Below are positions 10,340 to 18,608 of a stretch of DNA of 64,000 nucleotides, piece by piece. How positions within the stretch are numbered: the first letter of the stretch is position 1; each line of letters starts with the position of its first letter. The notes beneath the pieces are model-generated. The model searched no databases and was not told the origin of the DNA. It worked only from the letters and a program-made list of their open reading frames with translations. Source of the DNA: Aurantiochytrium sp. KH105 (Eukaryota; Sar; Bigyra; Thraustochytrida; Thraustochytriidae); the NCBI GenBank assembly GCA_003116975.1, contig BGKB01000031.1, forward strand, positions 124,001 through 188,000, given 5' to 3'. Made by a program: the position numbers and the translations under genes.

Positions 10340-10936
10340 NNNNNNNNNNNNNNNNNNNNNNNNNNNNNNNNNNNNNNNNNNNNNNNNNNNNNNNNNNNNN
10401 NNNNNNNNNNNNNNNNNNNNNNNNNNNNNNNNNNNNNNNNNNNNNNNNNNNNNNNNNNNNNNNNNNNNNNNNNNNNNNNNNNNNNNNNNNNNNNNNNNNN
10501 NNNNNNNNNNNNNNNNNNNNNNNNNNNNNNNNNNNNNNNNNNNNNNNNNNNNNNNNNNNNNNNNNNNNNNNNNNNNNNNNNNNNNNNNNNNNNNNNNNNN
10601 NNNNNNNNNNNNNNNNNNNNNNNNNNNNNNNNNNNNNNNNNNNNNNNNNNNNNNNNNNNNNNNNNNNNNNNNNNNNNNNNNNNNNNNNNNNNNNNNNNNN
10701 NNNNNNNNNNNNNNNNNNNNNNNNNNNNNNNNNNNNNNNNNNNNNNNNNNNNNNNNNNNNNNNNNNNNNNNNNNNNNNNNNNNNNNNNNNNNNNNNNNNN
10801 NNNNNNNNNNNNNNNNNNNNNNNNNNNNNNNNNNNNNNNNNNNNNNNNNNNNNNNNNNNNNNNNNNNNNNNNNNNNNNNNNNNNNNNNNNNNNNNNNNNN
10901 NNNNNNNNNNNNNNNNNNNNNNNNNNNNNNNNNNNN
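10340..10936. other. Assembly gap (597 N)
   Basis: A run of Ns inside the inverted-repeat element. Apparent open frames across it are artefacts. Confidence 0.99.
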
Positions 10937-11027
10937 CGTCTACGAAATTTCGTGGCTCGAAAAGACCAGATTCGCGCTCTCCAGGCCGAGCCGAAGCCAG
11001 GCGTCCTCGCCGCGGTCTGCGAAACGC

Positions 11028-11098
11028 AAGTGCGGATTTTCGGGTCTGACAAATCTCCGTAATAATTTGCTCCTGCTCTTATAAAAAGACGGTCTTAA
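11028..11098 (-). repeat. Right terminal inverted repeat
   Basis: Read on the minus strand it starts TTAAGACCGTCT and includes ACGGAGATTTG and TCCGCACTT, in the same order as the left arm. Confidence 0.65.
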
Positions 11099-11435
11099 AA
11101 AAGTCAATAGGTATACCTAGCCGCGATTCTCAAACAGACAAGTGTAGGAAAAGATGCTAAAATCTTGAAGCATTTTCCGACCTATACCCACTGTAAATTC
11201 TTTCACTTCTGTTGCCTTCTATACACTGAGATGCCAATTTTGAAACAGATTCTGGCAGTGAACTCGCTCCCGTGTGTGGTAGATACTCACGTTGGTGGTT
11301 GCGTTGCGTGCAAGCAGCACAAGCAGCAACTCTTGCATCATAGGTAGAGAAGAGAAAGTTAAAAAAAAAAAAAAGGAAAACCGGCGAAAAAGCCCCAGAA
11401 AAAGCCAACGAAAAAAGCACCAAAAATAGGCCTAG
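11099..11435. other. Intergenic between the TTAA element and the promoter repeats
   Basis: AT-rich non-coding sequence with an A-tract at 11361-11374. Nothing recognised as a gene. Confidence 0.4.
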
Positions 11436-11690
11436 TTGGCGCGTGCACGTGTGCAGAAAATCATTGCGCGCGTCCAGCGCAGCAAAAGAAGGCCTAGTCC
11501 TAGGCCTAGCTAGCAGTAATATTGGCACGTGCACGTGTGCAGAAAATCATTGCGCGCGTCCAGTGCAGCAAAAGAAGGCCTAGTCCTAGGCCTAGCTAGC
11601 AGTAAAATGTTGGCGCGTGCACGTATGCAGAAACGTCATTGCGCGCGTCCAGAGCAGCAGCAGCAAACACCCTTTGGCCAACGCGACGCT
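11436..11690 (+). repeat. Three tandem 86-88-bp promoter repeats with CACGTG boxes (copy 1)
   Basis: Units begin at 11436, 11522 and 11610 (TTGGCGCGTGCACG...). Each holds a GCACGTGTGC-like E-box (CACGTG at 11446, 11526 and 11532; mutated to CACGTA in unit 3). Units 1 and 2 also carry the palindrome-rich CCTAGTCCTAGGCCTAGCTAGCAG. The array ends about 130 bp before the start codon of the first duplicated gene. Confidence 0.8.
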
Positions 11691-11822
11691 CACCGAGCTC
11701 GTTGTGAAGGCGTGCGGGCGGACACCAAGCTCGACAGAGGGAGAAGAACGAGCGCATGGCCCGAGCGAGCTGGTCGTGCTGATCGGATCGGACGTGCGCA
11801 ACGACAAAGCAAGCTGGAAAAG

Positions 11823-12596
11823 ATGACGACAGAAGATGCGGCTCGTGCAGAATGGGAGGCGTACTCTTGGGCCGTACTGCAAGAAGTCCCAGGCCGAACG
11901 AAGGTCCAAAAGTGCTATGTAAGCCGCGTTTACCCCGTGAGATTTTGGGGAATGTTCCGTAGCTATATTCCGTGGCTACTTATCAATTTAGGAATTGCGG
12001 GCGTTCTTCTCTGGGGGGCAACACGAGTTCTTGGCTTTGGACTGTATTTAGCTTTCGCTTCTCTTCCATTCCTGATAAGATCCATTGTGGTAGCCGTTCA
12101 ATACAAAAAATTGAGCCAAGAAAACATGGAGTTCATAGGCTTTTCGAATTACGAGCTCGTCATCGTGTATGGCACATTAAAGACTGGACCGTGCAACCTT
12201 CTTCAGGTTCCTTTTGATCGAATCCTCTCTATTTTAAAAGCTGAGGACACGTCTGCCGTGCGCATCATTTTTACGAGTTCGGCAGATACATTGAGCGACG
12301 TCATTCTGTATCCCACTAGACCCGAATCGTTTGTGAGAGATCTAGAAGGTGAGGTATCCTTTGTTCAGGACCAAGAAGCTCCCAACTCCAGCGGCCCGCA
12401 CATAGCGACGACGCGCGACGACGTGGTCGTCATTCCCTTTGGATCGACTACACCATACCCAGCTTGGTATTCCGAGCACTTATATTGGCCTCCTGGTATG
12501 AGAAGACACTTTCCCGGCCGCGGTGGCGGCCATGGTGGGAACGCAGGCGGTGGCGGTGATGGTGATGGTGGGGGGGGTGGCGATGGTGGTGGCTGA
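11823..12596 (+). CDS. Two-helix membrane protein with Gly-rich tail, tandem paralogue 1
   Basis: The protein has 257 residues from ATG 11823 (MTTEDAARAEWEAYSW). The same ATG is kept in the paralogue at 13487, while a 4-bp indel between the copies upstream shifts the frame, so the longer open frame is not coding. Two hydrophobic segments lie at about 43-65 and 68-92 with a very short turn. A soluble domain of about 95 residues follows (MEFIGFSNYELVIVYGTL ... LLQVPFDRI ... VRDLEGEV). Its order of strands (a ligand-like strand, a tight turn, VPFDRI, then a final helix) resembles the bacterial PH-like domains that follow helical hairpins, but this is a guess. The tail is acidic then Gly/Asp-rich. 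Function unknown. Confidence 0.75.
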   Translation: MTTEDAARAEWEAYSWAVLQEVPGRTKVQKCYVSRVYPVRFWGMFRSYIPWLLINLGIAGVLLWGATRVLGFGLYLAFASLPFLIRSIVVAVQYKKLSQENMEFIGFSNYELVIVYGTLKTGPCNLLQVPFDRILSILKAEDTSAVRIIFTSSADTLSDVILYPTRPESFVRDLEGEVSFVQDQEAPNSSGPHIATTRDDVVVIPFGSTTPYPAWYSEHLYWPPGMRRHFPGRGGGHGGNAGGGGDGDGGGGGDGGG

Positions 12597-13188
12597 GGTA
12601 AAGATTATTTACTAGTTAAGAATTCCGATAACGTACGGAGGGGATCCGTGGTGAAAATTTGCAACGAGTACGTGCAGGGTGCATTGAGAAGAGTCACCCG
12701 TTCTTTCGGCAGCGTATTCAAACGAATCTTGCCAGCTTCTATCAAGGATCAGTCGCCCTCAACAGGCGCTCAAAGACCTCCGCCCACGCAACTTCATCCT
12801 ATATACCTGCGTTCAGTAACTCGCGAATTGAACAAAAGGTGATGCGGCGGCTAGCGATCAATCAAATTCTACAGAACAGGTCTGCCAGTGTTCAGTTGTA
12901 GACCTCACTCGAATTCTGAGAATTTCTTTATCTCGCTTGCCTTCGGAGGTGCGTTTGGATCTTAGAATGCTCTTGAAATAAATCGGGATAAATAGAAAAA
13001 ATTTCATTCTGTGGCTTGGCGAAAGTCAACTTCAAGTTCCCTTTTTTTTCCATTGTTGTTTATCTTTGGGTGTGGTTTTTTCAATTTTTTTATATTTTTT
13101 TTTAAACTATGAAGAGCACGATCGGAGAACTTGCAGACGGATCGGCAGAATTGTTGCAGTGCCTAGCTAGTAGGCTATAGTCTAGTAG
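12597..13188 (+). other. 3' flank of paralogue 1, with a second open frame also present after paralogue 2
   Basis: After the TGA comes a GAGGTAAAG donor-like site, and a frame at 12648-12842 reads VKICNEYVQG...VFKRILPASIKDQSPSTGAQRP...NKR. The matching frame after paralogue 2 (14288-14491) ends at the same stop. Copy 1 has GTG where copy 2 has ATG. It could be a 3' exon, a separate small protein, or merely UTR carried along by the duplication. The rest is AT-rich UTR, with poly-T tracts near 13043-13105. Confidence 0.35.
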
Positions 13189-13360
13189 TTGACGCGTGCA
13201 GGTGTGCAGAAAATCGTTGCGCGCGTCCAGTGCAGCAAAAGTAGGCCTAGTCCTAGGCCTAGCTAGCAGTAAAATGTTGGCGCGTGCACGTGTGTAGAAA
13301 ATCATTGCGCGCGGCCAGTGCAGCAAACACCCTTTGGCCAACGCGACGCTCACACGCCGA
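13189..13360 (+). repeat. Two 88-bp promoter repeats (copy 2)
   Basis: Units begin at 13189 and 13277 and match the array at 11436, including CCTAGTCCTAGGCCTAGCTAGCAG and CACGTG at 13287-13292. Copy 2 has two units where copy 1 has three. Confidence 0.8.
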
Positions 13361-13486
13361 GCTCGTTGTGAAAGCGTGCGGGCGGACACCAAGCTCGATA
13401 GAGGGAAGAGAGCGAGCGCATGGCCCGAGCGCGCTGGTCGTGCTGATCGGATCGGACGTGCGCAACGACAAGGCAACCTGGAAAAG

Positions 13487-14245
13487 ATGACGGCAGAAGC
13501 TGCGGCCCTCGCAGAATGGAAGGCGTACTCTTGGGCCGTACTACAAGAAGTCACAGGCCGAACGAAGGTCCAAAAGTGCTATGTAAGCCTTGTCTACCCC
13601 ATGGATTTTTGGAGAGTGTTCCGTAGCTTTATCCCGTGGCTACTTATCAATTTAGGAATTGCGGGCGTTTTTTTCTGGGGGGCATTTCAACTTGGTGCCA
13701 CTGGAATTCTATGTGCTTTCGGTTCTTTTGTATTCCTGACGGCAACCGGTATGAGAGTCATTAGATTCAAAACATGGAGCCAAGAATACATGGAGTTCAT
13801 AGGCTTTTCGAAGCACGAGCTCGTCATCGTGTATGGCACATTGGAGTCTGGACCTTGTAACCTTCTTCAGGTTCCTTTTGATCGAATCCGCTCTATTTCA
13901 GAATCTAGAATAACGAAGGCCGTGAGCATCACTTTTACGAGTTCGGCAGATATATTGGGCGAAGCCATTGTGTATCCTGATAAATCCGAACTGTTTGTGA
14001 GAGATCTAGAAAGTGAGGTATCCTCTGTTCAGGACCAAGAAGCTCCCAACTCCAACGGCCCGCGCATAGCGACGACGCGCGACGACGTGGTCGTCATTCC
14101 CTTCGTATCGACAACACCATACCCAGCTTGGTATCCCTATGGCTTACATAGGCCTGCGGGTTTGAGCAATCGCTCTTCCGGCGGCGGTGGCGGCGATGGT
14201 GGGAACGCAGGCGGTGGCGGCGATGGTGGCGATGGTGGTGGCTGA
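13487..14245 (+). CDS. Two-helix membrane protein with Gly-rich tail, tandem paralogue 2
   Basis: The protein has 252 residues from ATG 13487 (MTAEAAALAEWKAYSW). It aligns with paralogue 1 end to end. The two membrane helices and their link are the most altered part, while GRTKVQKCYVS, FRSxIPWLLINLGIAGV, MEFIGFS, CNLLQVPFDRI, APNS and TTRDDVVVIPF are nearly unchanged. The tail is again Gly/Asp-rich (GGGGDGGDGGG). The two starts are 1664 bp apart. Fast change inside the membrane part with a constant cytosolic part suggests sub-functionalisation; that is inference. No family recognised. Confidence 0.75.
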   Translation: MTAEAAALAEWKAYSWAVLQEVTGRTKVQKCYVSLVYPMDFWRVFRSFIPWLLINLGIAGVFFWGAFQLGATGILCAFGSFVFLTATGMRVIRFKTWSQEYMEFIGFSKHELVIVYGTLESGPCNLLQVPFDRIRSISESRITKAVSITFTSSADILGEAIVYPDKSELFVRDLESEVSSVQDQEAPNSNGPRIATTRDDVVVIPFVSTTPYPAWYPYGLHRPAGLSNRSSGGGGGDGGNAGGGGDGGDGGG

Positions 14246-14786
14246 GGTGAAGATCATTTACTTGGTTGGAATCCCGATTACGTACGGATGGGATCCCTGG
14301 TGAAAATTTGCAACGAGTACGTTCAGGGCGAATTGAGAAGAGTCGCGCGTATTTGCGGCAGAGTATTCAAACGAATTTTGCCAGCTTCTATCAAGGATCA
14401 GTCGCCCTCAACAGGCGCTCAAAGACCTACGCCCACGCAATCTTATCCTATACCTGCGTCAAGTAACTCGCGTATTTTAAACAAAAGGTGATGCGGCGGC
14501 TAGCGATCAATCAAATTCTGCAGAACAGGTCTGCCAGTGTTCAGTAGTATACCTCACTCGAATTATGAGAAATTCTTTATCTTGCTTTCCTTCGGAGCTG
14601 CGTTTGGATCTCAGAATGCTCTTGGATAAATAGAAAAAGTTCATTCTGTGGCTTGGCGAAAGTCGTTCCCTTTTTTTTAATCTCCAATGTTTATTTTTGG
14701 GTGTGGCGGGGTGTGGTCTTCGTTTTTTATTTTTTATAGAAAAGCAGCATCGGAGCACTTGCAGACGGATTGGCAGAAACGCAACA
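14246..14786 (+). other. 3' flank of paralogue 2 and 5' flank of the arrestin-like gene
   Basis: This matches 12597-13162 closely. The homology runs through GCACTTGCAGACGGAT and ends inside the first codons of the arrestin-like gene (GTTGCAGTGCC, seen also at 13153-13163). One boundary of the duplicated segment is therefore at the start of that gene. It contains the second open frame 14288-14491. Confidence 0.6.
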
Positions 14787-16007
14787 ATGAGCGCTGTTGC
14801 AGTGCCAACCGCGCGGCTAGCTGCGCCGCCCAAAGGCCGCGCCGCGCTCCTCGATGTTGCGCTAGCACGCTCGTGCGTACCCCAAGGCGACAGTCTTGAT
14901 GGTCTCGTGCTAGTCCATGTTCTCGACGCGGTGGAAGTTGGCGACCTCACCGTGACCGTGGAGTGCACCGCCAAGACGAGCATAACGCGCAAACCGCTCA
15001 CAGTCTTTTCAAATGCAACGTCGCGGACTACTTATATTGACGCCTTGCCGAGACGGCGCTTTGTGACACCTGCAATTCGCGGTGTCGTACTCGATCCCGG
15101 CGAGTACCAATTTCCTTTTTCTCTCGAGCTTCCTGCGGACGCGCCACTCTCGATGCACATTGATCAGCAGCTCTTACTAGCTAGCATAATCTACACGGTC
15201 ACGGCTAAAATCACAAGACCCCTCACGGCAAGTCGCACAAATTTTTCGTCAACAATTCATCGTAGTCAATTCTGGGTTACAGCGGCACCGCCTTCATCGG
15301 CCTCAACGAATCTCATGGCCAGAAATCCTCACGTGGATCAATACATTCCCATTCAAGCTCCAGTGCCTTGCGGATGCTGGCCTACCTCGTCGAGGCCGGC
15401 CCCAAGGTCGCCTGCGTCGCAATTGACTCTTCATACATTCAGGAATGCGAGCCAGGATGACCAGCCTGAAGGAACACAGCCGCCGCACTTGGAATTCAAG
15501 GCAACTCTGGAGACGACAGCATTGCACCTGGGCGAGTCTTGTTCCATCAACATTTGGATCCGCAATGTTTCTAATCTTGTCGTCGAGACTGTCGCTGTCG
15601 GGATGGAAGAGACGCTCACTGCAAAGGCACTCGATTATTCCTCTACCATTAAGGTGCGCACCTCAGCTTTGCCATCATGGAAAGCCGTCAGCCTGGGCCA
15701 AGGAGACGAGTTTGCTTCAACCTTTAAAATCGCGGTCGATGTTACCACAGGCTCGTTTCATTCAGCTTCAATATCGCTTTCGCACGCTTTACTTTTCCAG
15801 GTGCACGTTCGAGGACTTCGAAAAGCTCTCTGTATTCGCTTGGAAAACGTACACGTCTACCAATCGGTGAATAAGATGCCAGAGGGCGCTGTGAAGGTTT
15901 CAGACGTTGATGAGCTGGCAGACTATCGTCCAGAGGAAGCACGCATCTTGCATGGCACCATGGTCTTGAGCACGCAAACAGTTCCAGAGGCGCGAGCTGT
16001 GTCATGA
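14787..16007 (+). CDS. Arrestin-fold (ARRDC/alpha-arrestin-like) protein
   Basis: The protein has 406 residues from ATG 14787 (MSAVAVPTARL). The N-terminal arrestin sandwich shows GDSLDGLVLVHVLD, then a repeated strand TVTVECTAKT, LDPGEYQFPFSLELPADAP and ASIIYTVTAKI (about residues 25-170). The C-terminal sandwich (about 225-365) shows LEFKATLETTALHLGESCSINIWIRN and KAVSLGQGDEFASTF. The family acts as adaptors that bind membrane receptors or transporters and recruit ubiquitin ligases or trafficking coats. No PPxY motif is visible, so ubiquitin-ligase binding is unproven. In a window with two 7TM receptors a trafficking role is plausible. Fold assignment is good; partners unknown. Confidence 0.75.
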   Translation: MSAVAVPTARLAAPPKGRAALLDVALARSCVPQGDSLDGLVLVHVLDAVEVGDLTVTVECTAKTSITRKPLTVFSNATSRTTYIDALPRRRFVTPAIRGVVLDPGEYQFPFSLELPADAPLSMHIDQQLLLASIIYTVTAKITRPLTASRTNFSSTIHRSQFWVTAAPPSSASTNLMARNPHVDQYIPIQAPVPCGCWPTSSRPAPRSPASQLTLHTFRNASQDDQPEGTQPPHLEFKATLETTALHLGESCSINIWIRNVSNLVVETVAVGMEETLTAKALDYSSTIKVRTSALPSWKAVSLGQGDEFASTFKIAVDVTTGSFHSASISLSHALLFQVHVRGLRKALCIRLENVHVYQSVNKMPEGAVKVSDVDELADYRPEEARILHGTMVLSTQTVPEARAVS

Positions 16008-16510
16008 CCGTCATCCAGACATGACAACGTGCGGACAGGGCCACGTGCAGTGCCCGCTGAAGGAAAGCCCAGCCTGGGGCGGCGGAGACCACGTCTTGCT
16101 TGATCCGCGTGAAAAAGGCACGCCAAAGCACAATCGTGAGGCCCGTAGCCAGGATCCGTGCGCGAGCGCCTAGGCCTGGAATCAAAATCAAATTGTGTAT
16201 TTGAGGGCATGCGTGAAATAGAAGTACATCTTGCTCTTGGCTATTCTTGTTGGTCGGCTTTGCCACGTTGGCCAAGATAGCAGAACGATGAAAAATTGTC
16301 AGGTTCAAACAAGACGGAATAAAGCAAAAAAGATAAAAAGAAAGGTCACATTTCACTGAATTATGTTGACGAGAATGTCTTGATTTGGCCTGAAAGACCA
16401 TAGCTCTTCTACCTTTGGATTGTTGCAATCTCCATTTGGCTCTTTCTTTTTATCAAAGAGAGAATAACGAGTGTCCCACCCCGATCTCTCCCTTTTCAAT
16501 TCTTCCTGTT
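16008..16510. other. Convergent intergenic region
   Basis: This is the shared 3' flank of the arrestin-like (+) and GFA-domain (-) genes. An AATAAA at 16318-16323 could be the poly(A) signal of the former. A CCTAGGCCTGG patch lies near 16171. No gene seen. Confidence 0.4.
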
Positions 16511-17794
16511 CTAGTATCGGCGTTTGCCTTTGATTCCGGGGGGTGCTTTGCGCTGAGGCTTTTTCCCGCCCGTCGGAGCAGCGTGCTGCTTCGTTGAAGA
16601 CGGACCTGCGTCGCTTGCAAAGGTGACGGTCTTTGCTTGATCTTTGTAGTATCCTACGCCACGCTCGGCGGTCTTAAATACATAGCCCGGCCTCACTCCT
16701 TTAAAATCGCCAGCGGGGATGTAATCGTCGCCATTTCCTGGCATGGATGGTTGCGCATGCTGGTACAAGGAGTTATTGCCAAAGGATGAAGGCGATGGCG
16801 CTGTGCCTGCGAGTTCCATATTGTCCATGCCAGTCTCAAGCCCAGCAATGCTGCCGCCGCTGCTGTGGCTGGAGCCGCTGTGCGGGTCTGCACGTTCCCC
16901 GCCCCATGCCTGATTTGCGTGCGGTGGCGGTGCTAGCAAGTGTGGAGGTGCCTGCGTGACATGTGGGTTCGTGTCGACAGGGGTGACCACCTTACGCGAG
17001 ATTTTGCCCAAGCGACCTTGATGCAGGACCTCAATGTATTCCGCATATTCGCCCCCGAGTCCAGTCTGAAGATCGCCGTGGATGAGCTCCACAATGTTAT
17101 CGCATGGTACGCTGATGATGCCGTGTGCTTTATTCGCCACGCTGTTTTCGTCAACGATGTGGGAAGCGTGCAGGCGTAGCGTCTGCTTTGGCTGCGATGT
17201 CTCGATGGAGTGTGCAGTCGCAGTGTGGTCCGATGCAAAGTGCGCCGACGAGGATGCGCTTGATTCTTGTGAATGTGATGAGGACGCGAATCGAGGCACC
17301 ATAGCCTTTGGAGCGCCCATGCTTTGATCGCCGCTGCTGCCAATGCTGTTACCGTTCATATTGTTGGCGCTGTTGCCCCCAGATGCGTCGGGGAGCCCCG
17401 GAAATCGCGGCAAGCCGTCTTGCAGGGAATTGAGAATGTGAGGGAGGCCCTCGGCGCACTGGATGTGATACATGGGCGCAGCGATCGTCCCCGAGGTATT
17501 GTGCATCACGCCTCGGTTGAGCTCGATGGTATTCCCCGAGGCGTTTCTGCAGCTGAGCGGCGTCCCGCACGCTCCGCAAAACTGCCTCACGGTCGGGCCC
17601 GCTTCATGCGAGCGCAGCATGCCGTTCGCGTCGTGAAAGACCACCACGCTCGCGGGCGCGAGCAGCGCGTCGAAGAACGCCGCGCCCGTCCACTCGCGGT
17701 ACCCTCGCGCGTGGTTGTACGAGACGAGACAGTTCTCGACGCCCTGCGCGATGTCGAAAGAAACCTGCCCGCACAGGCATCTCCCCGACGCCAT
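16511..17794 (-). CDS. GFA/CENP-V-type domain protein with long disordered tail
   Basis: The protein has 427 residues from ATG 17794 (MASGRCLCGQVSFD); upstream codons are open but lack an ATG. Residues about 1-125 resemble GFA domains (glutathione-dependent formaldehyde-activating/CENP-V): GRCLCGQVSF, GYREWTGAAFF and FCGACGTPLSC. These carry the first and last zinc-binding cysteine groups. The middle CxxC pair of the family is replaced by YNHARGY, so one zinc site is probably lost. A Ser/Asn/His-rich region (about 150-390) follows. The C-terminus carries FKGVRPGYVFKTAERGVGYY then a Lys-rich end; I know this FxGxRxGYVFKxGxxGxGYY pattern from other eukaryotic proteins but cannot name it. Enzyme activity doubtful; a structural or chromatin role is possible. 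Confidence 0.65.
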   Translation of the reverse strand: MASGRCLCGQVSFDIAQGVENCLVSYNHARGYREWTGAAFFDALLAPASVVVFHDANGMLRSHEAGPTVRQFCGACGTPLSCRNASGNTIELNRGVMHNTSGTIAAPMYHIQCAEGLPHILNSLQDGLPRFPGLPDASGGNSANNMNGNSIGSSGDQSMGAPKAMVPRFASSSHSQESSASSSAHFASDHTATAHSIETSQPKQTLRLHASHIVDENSVANKAHGIISVPCDNIVELIHGDLQTGLGGEYAEYIEVLHQGRLGKISRKVVTPVDTNPHVTQAPPHLLAPPPHANQAWGGERADPHSGSSHSSGGSIAGLETGMDNMELAGTAPSPSSFGNNSLYQHAQPSMPGNGDDYIPAGDFKGVRPGYVFKTAERGVGYYKDQAKTVTFASDAGPSSTKQHAAPTGGKKPQRKAPPGIKGKRRY

Positions 17795-18608
17795 GGCGCG
17801 GGTCGCGCTCCGCCCTCCTCGCACCCCGCGCCTCCTCCTCGCTCCCGCCTCCCCGCGTCCGCCCGCCGAGGTCAACGCACGAACGGACGCACGCTCAGAT
17901 CGCGCTGCTGCTGCGGCTCCGACGCCTCGGATCGCGGTCTACTTTCATCGACTTTCATTCCCGCTTCCTGCAGCTGCTGCTGCTCGAGACGCCCGGGAAG
18001 CTCACATCAGATCAGCTGCAGATCATAAATCACGGGTTTGAGCGGATCGTCGTCGAGGTGGCCATCAAGACGTAGCCTAGGCTGTGTAGGTACATCGTGG
18101 CGTGCGGGATGCACCACCGTCAATGAAGATCGCTCAGATGGGCTGCATGAGGATGCTGCGGCGGATGCGACGAGCAAAGAGAGCGTCGAAAGTCGAGGAT
18201 CGCGCGCATGCCAGGCGGCAGGAGAGAGGCTGAGGATGCACGCGGATCGCGCTGCTGTGCGGAGGAATTCTGCTGATGAGCAAGCCTTCGCGGGCAAGCC
18301 CTCCGCCGCCGACGGGGATGTCATCCGCGGCAGCTGAGCTGCAAGGTCGTCGCTTCGCATGTCAATTCGTTGCCTTCGTGAAGACACTGCCTTCGTCGAT
18401 GGCCTTTTCTTTTTACCCTCGAGCTGTGTACGCGCGATTCGCAGTCGGCAGCAGACCCTCTTCGGCTGCCTTCGGCCGCGGGCAAAGTTGGGGGAGGTCA
18501 TCGTTCGTACACATTCACATAGTACACTCGATCGCACTAGACCATCTTCTTGGGCGGCAAGGCTATACCAGCTTCGGTTCGATCAGGGCAGGCGAAGGTG
18601 GCGAGAAG
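17795..18608. other. Divergent promoter region (GFA-domain and rhomboid-like genes)
   Basis: GC-rich non-coding sequence. A frame stays open upstream of 18609 and contains in-frame ATGs, but no conserved motif; the start at 18609 fits a signal peptide better. A CCTAGGCTG patch sits near 18075. Confidence 0.4.

Larger units (their letters stand above)
9916..11098. mobile_element. TTAA-flanked element with about 75-bp terminal inverted repeats, interrupted by the assembly gap
   Basis: The left end is TTAAGACCGTCT at 9916-9927 and the right end AGACGGTCTTAA at 11087-11098. Homology continues inward as imperfect inverted repeats: left about 9916-9997, right about 11028-11098. Shared blocks are AAGAxCAGGAG, TTACGGAGATTTG and TCCGCACTT. 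The middle 597 bp are Ns, so coding content is unknown. TTAA at both ends is what piggyBac-type DNA transposons duplicate on insertion, so a small non-autonomous piggyBac-like element is the best guess. The terminal bases after TTAA (GACC) are not the usual piggyBac CCC/CCY, so the family remains open. The arms have diverged by substitutions and indels, so it is not very recent. Confidence 0.6.

Noticed and set aside
10138-11084. Open frames across the run of Ns
   Set aside because: Artefact of the assembly gap.
11617-11826. Short frames ending in ATGA overlap with the start of each duplicated membrane protein gene (also 13284-13490)
   Set aside because: Neither has an ATG, only GTG, and the conservation is explained by the recent duplication.
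17795-18608. 111-residue N-terminal extension of the rhomboid-like protein (ATG 18276)
   Set aside because: The extension has no recognisable motif, whereas ATG 18609 opens a clear signal peptide.
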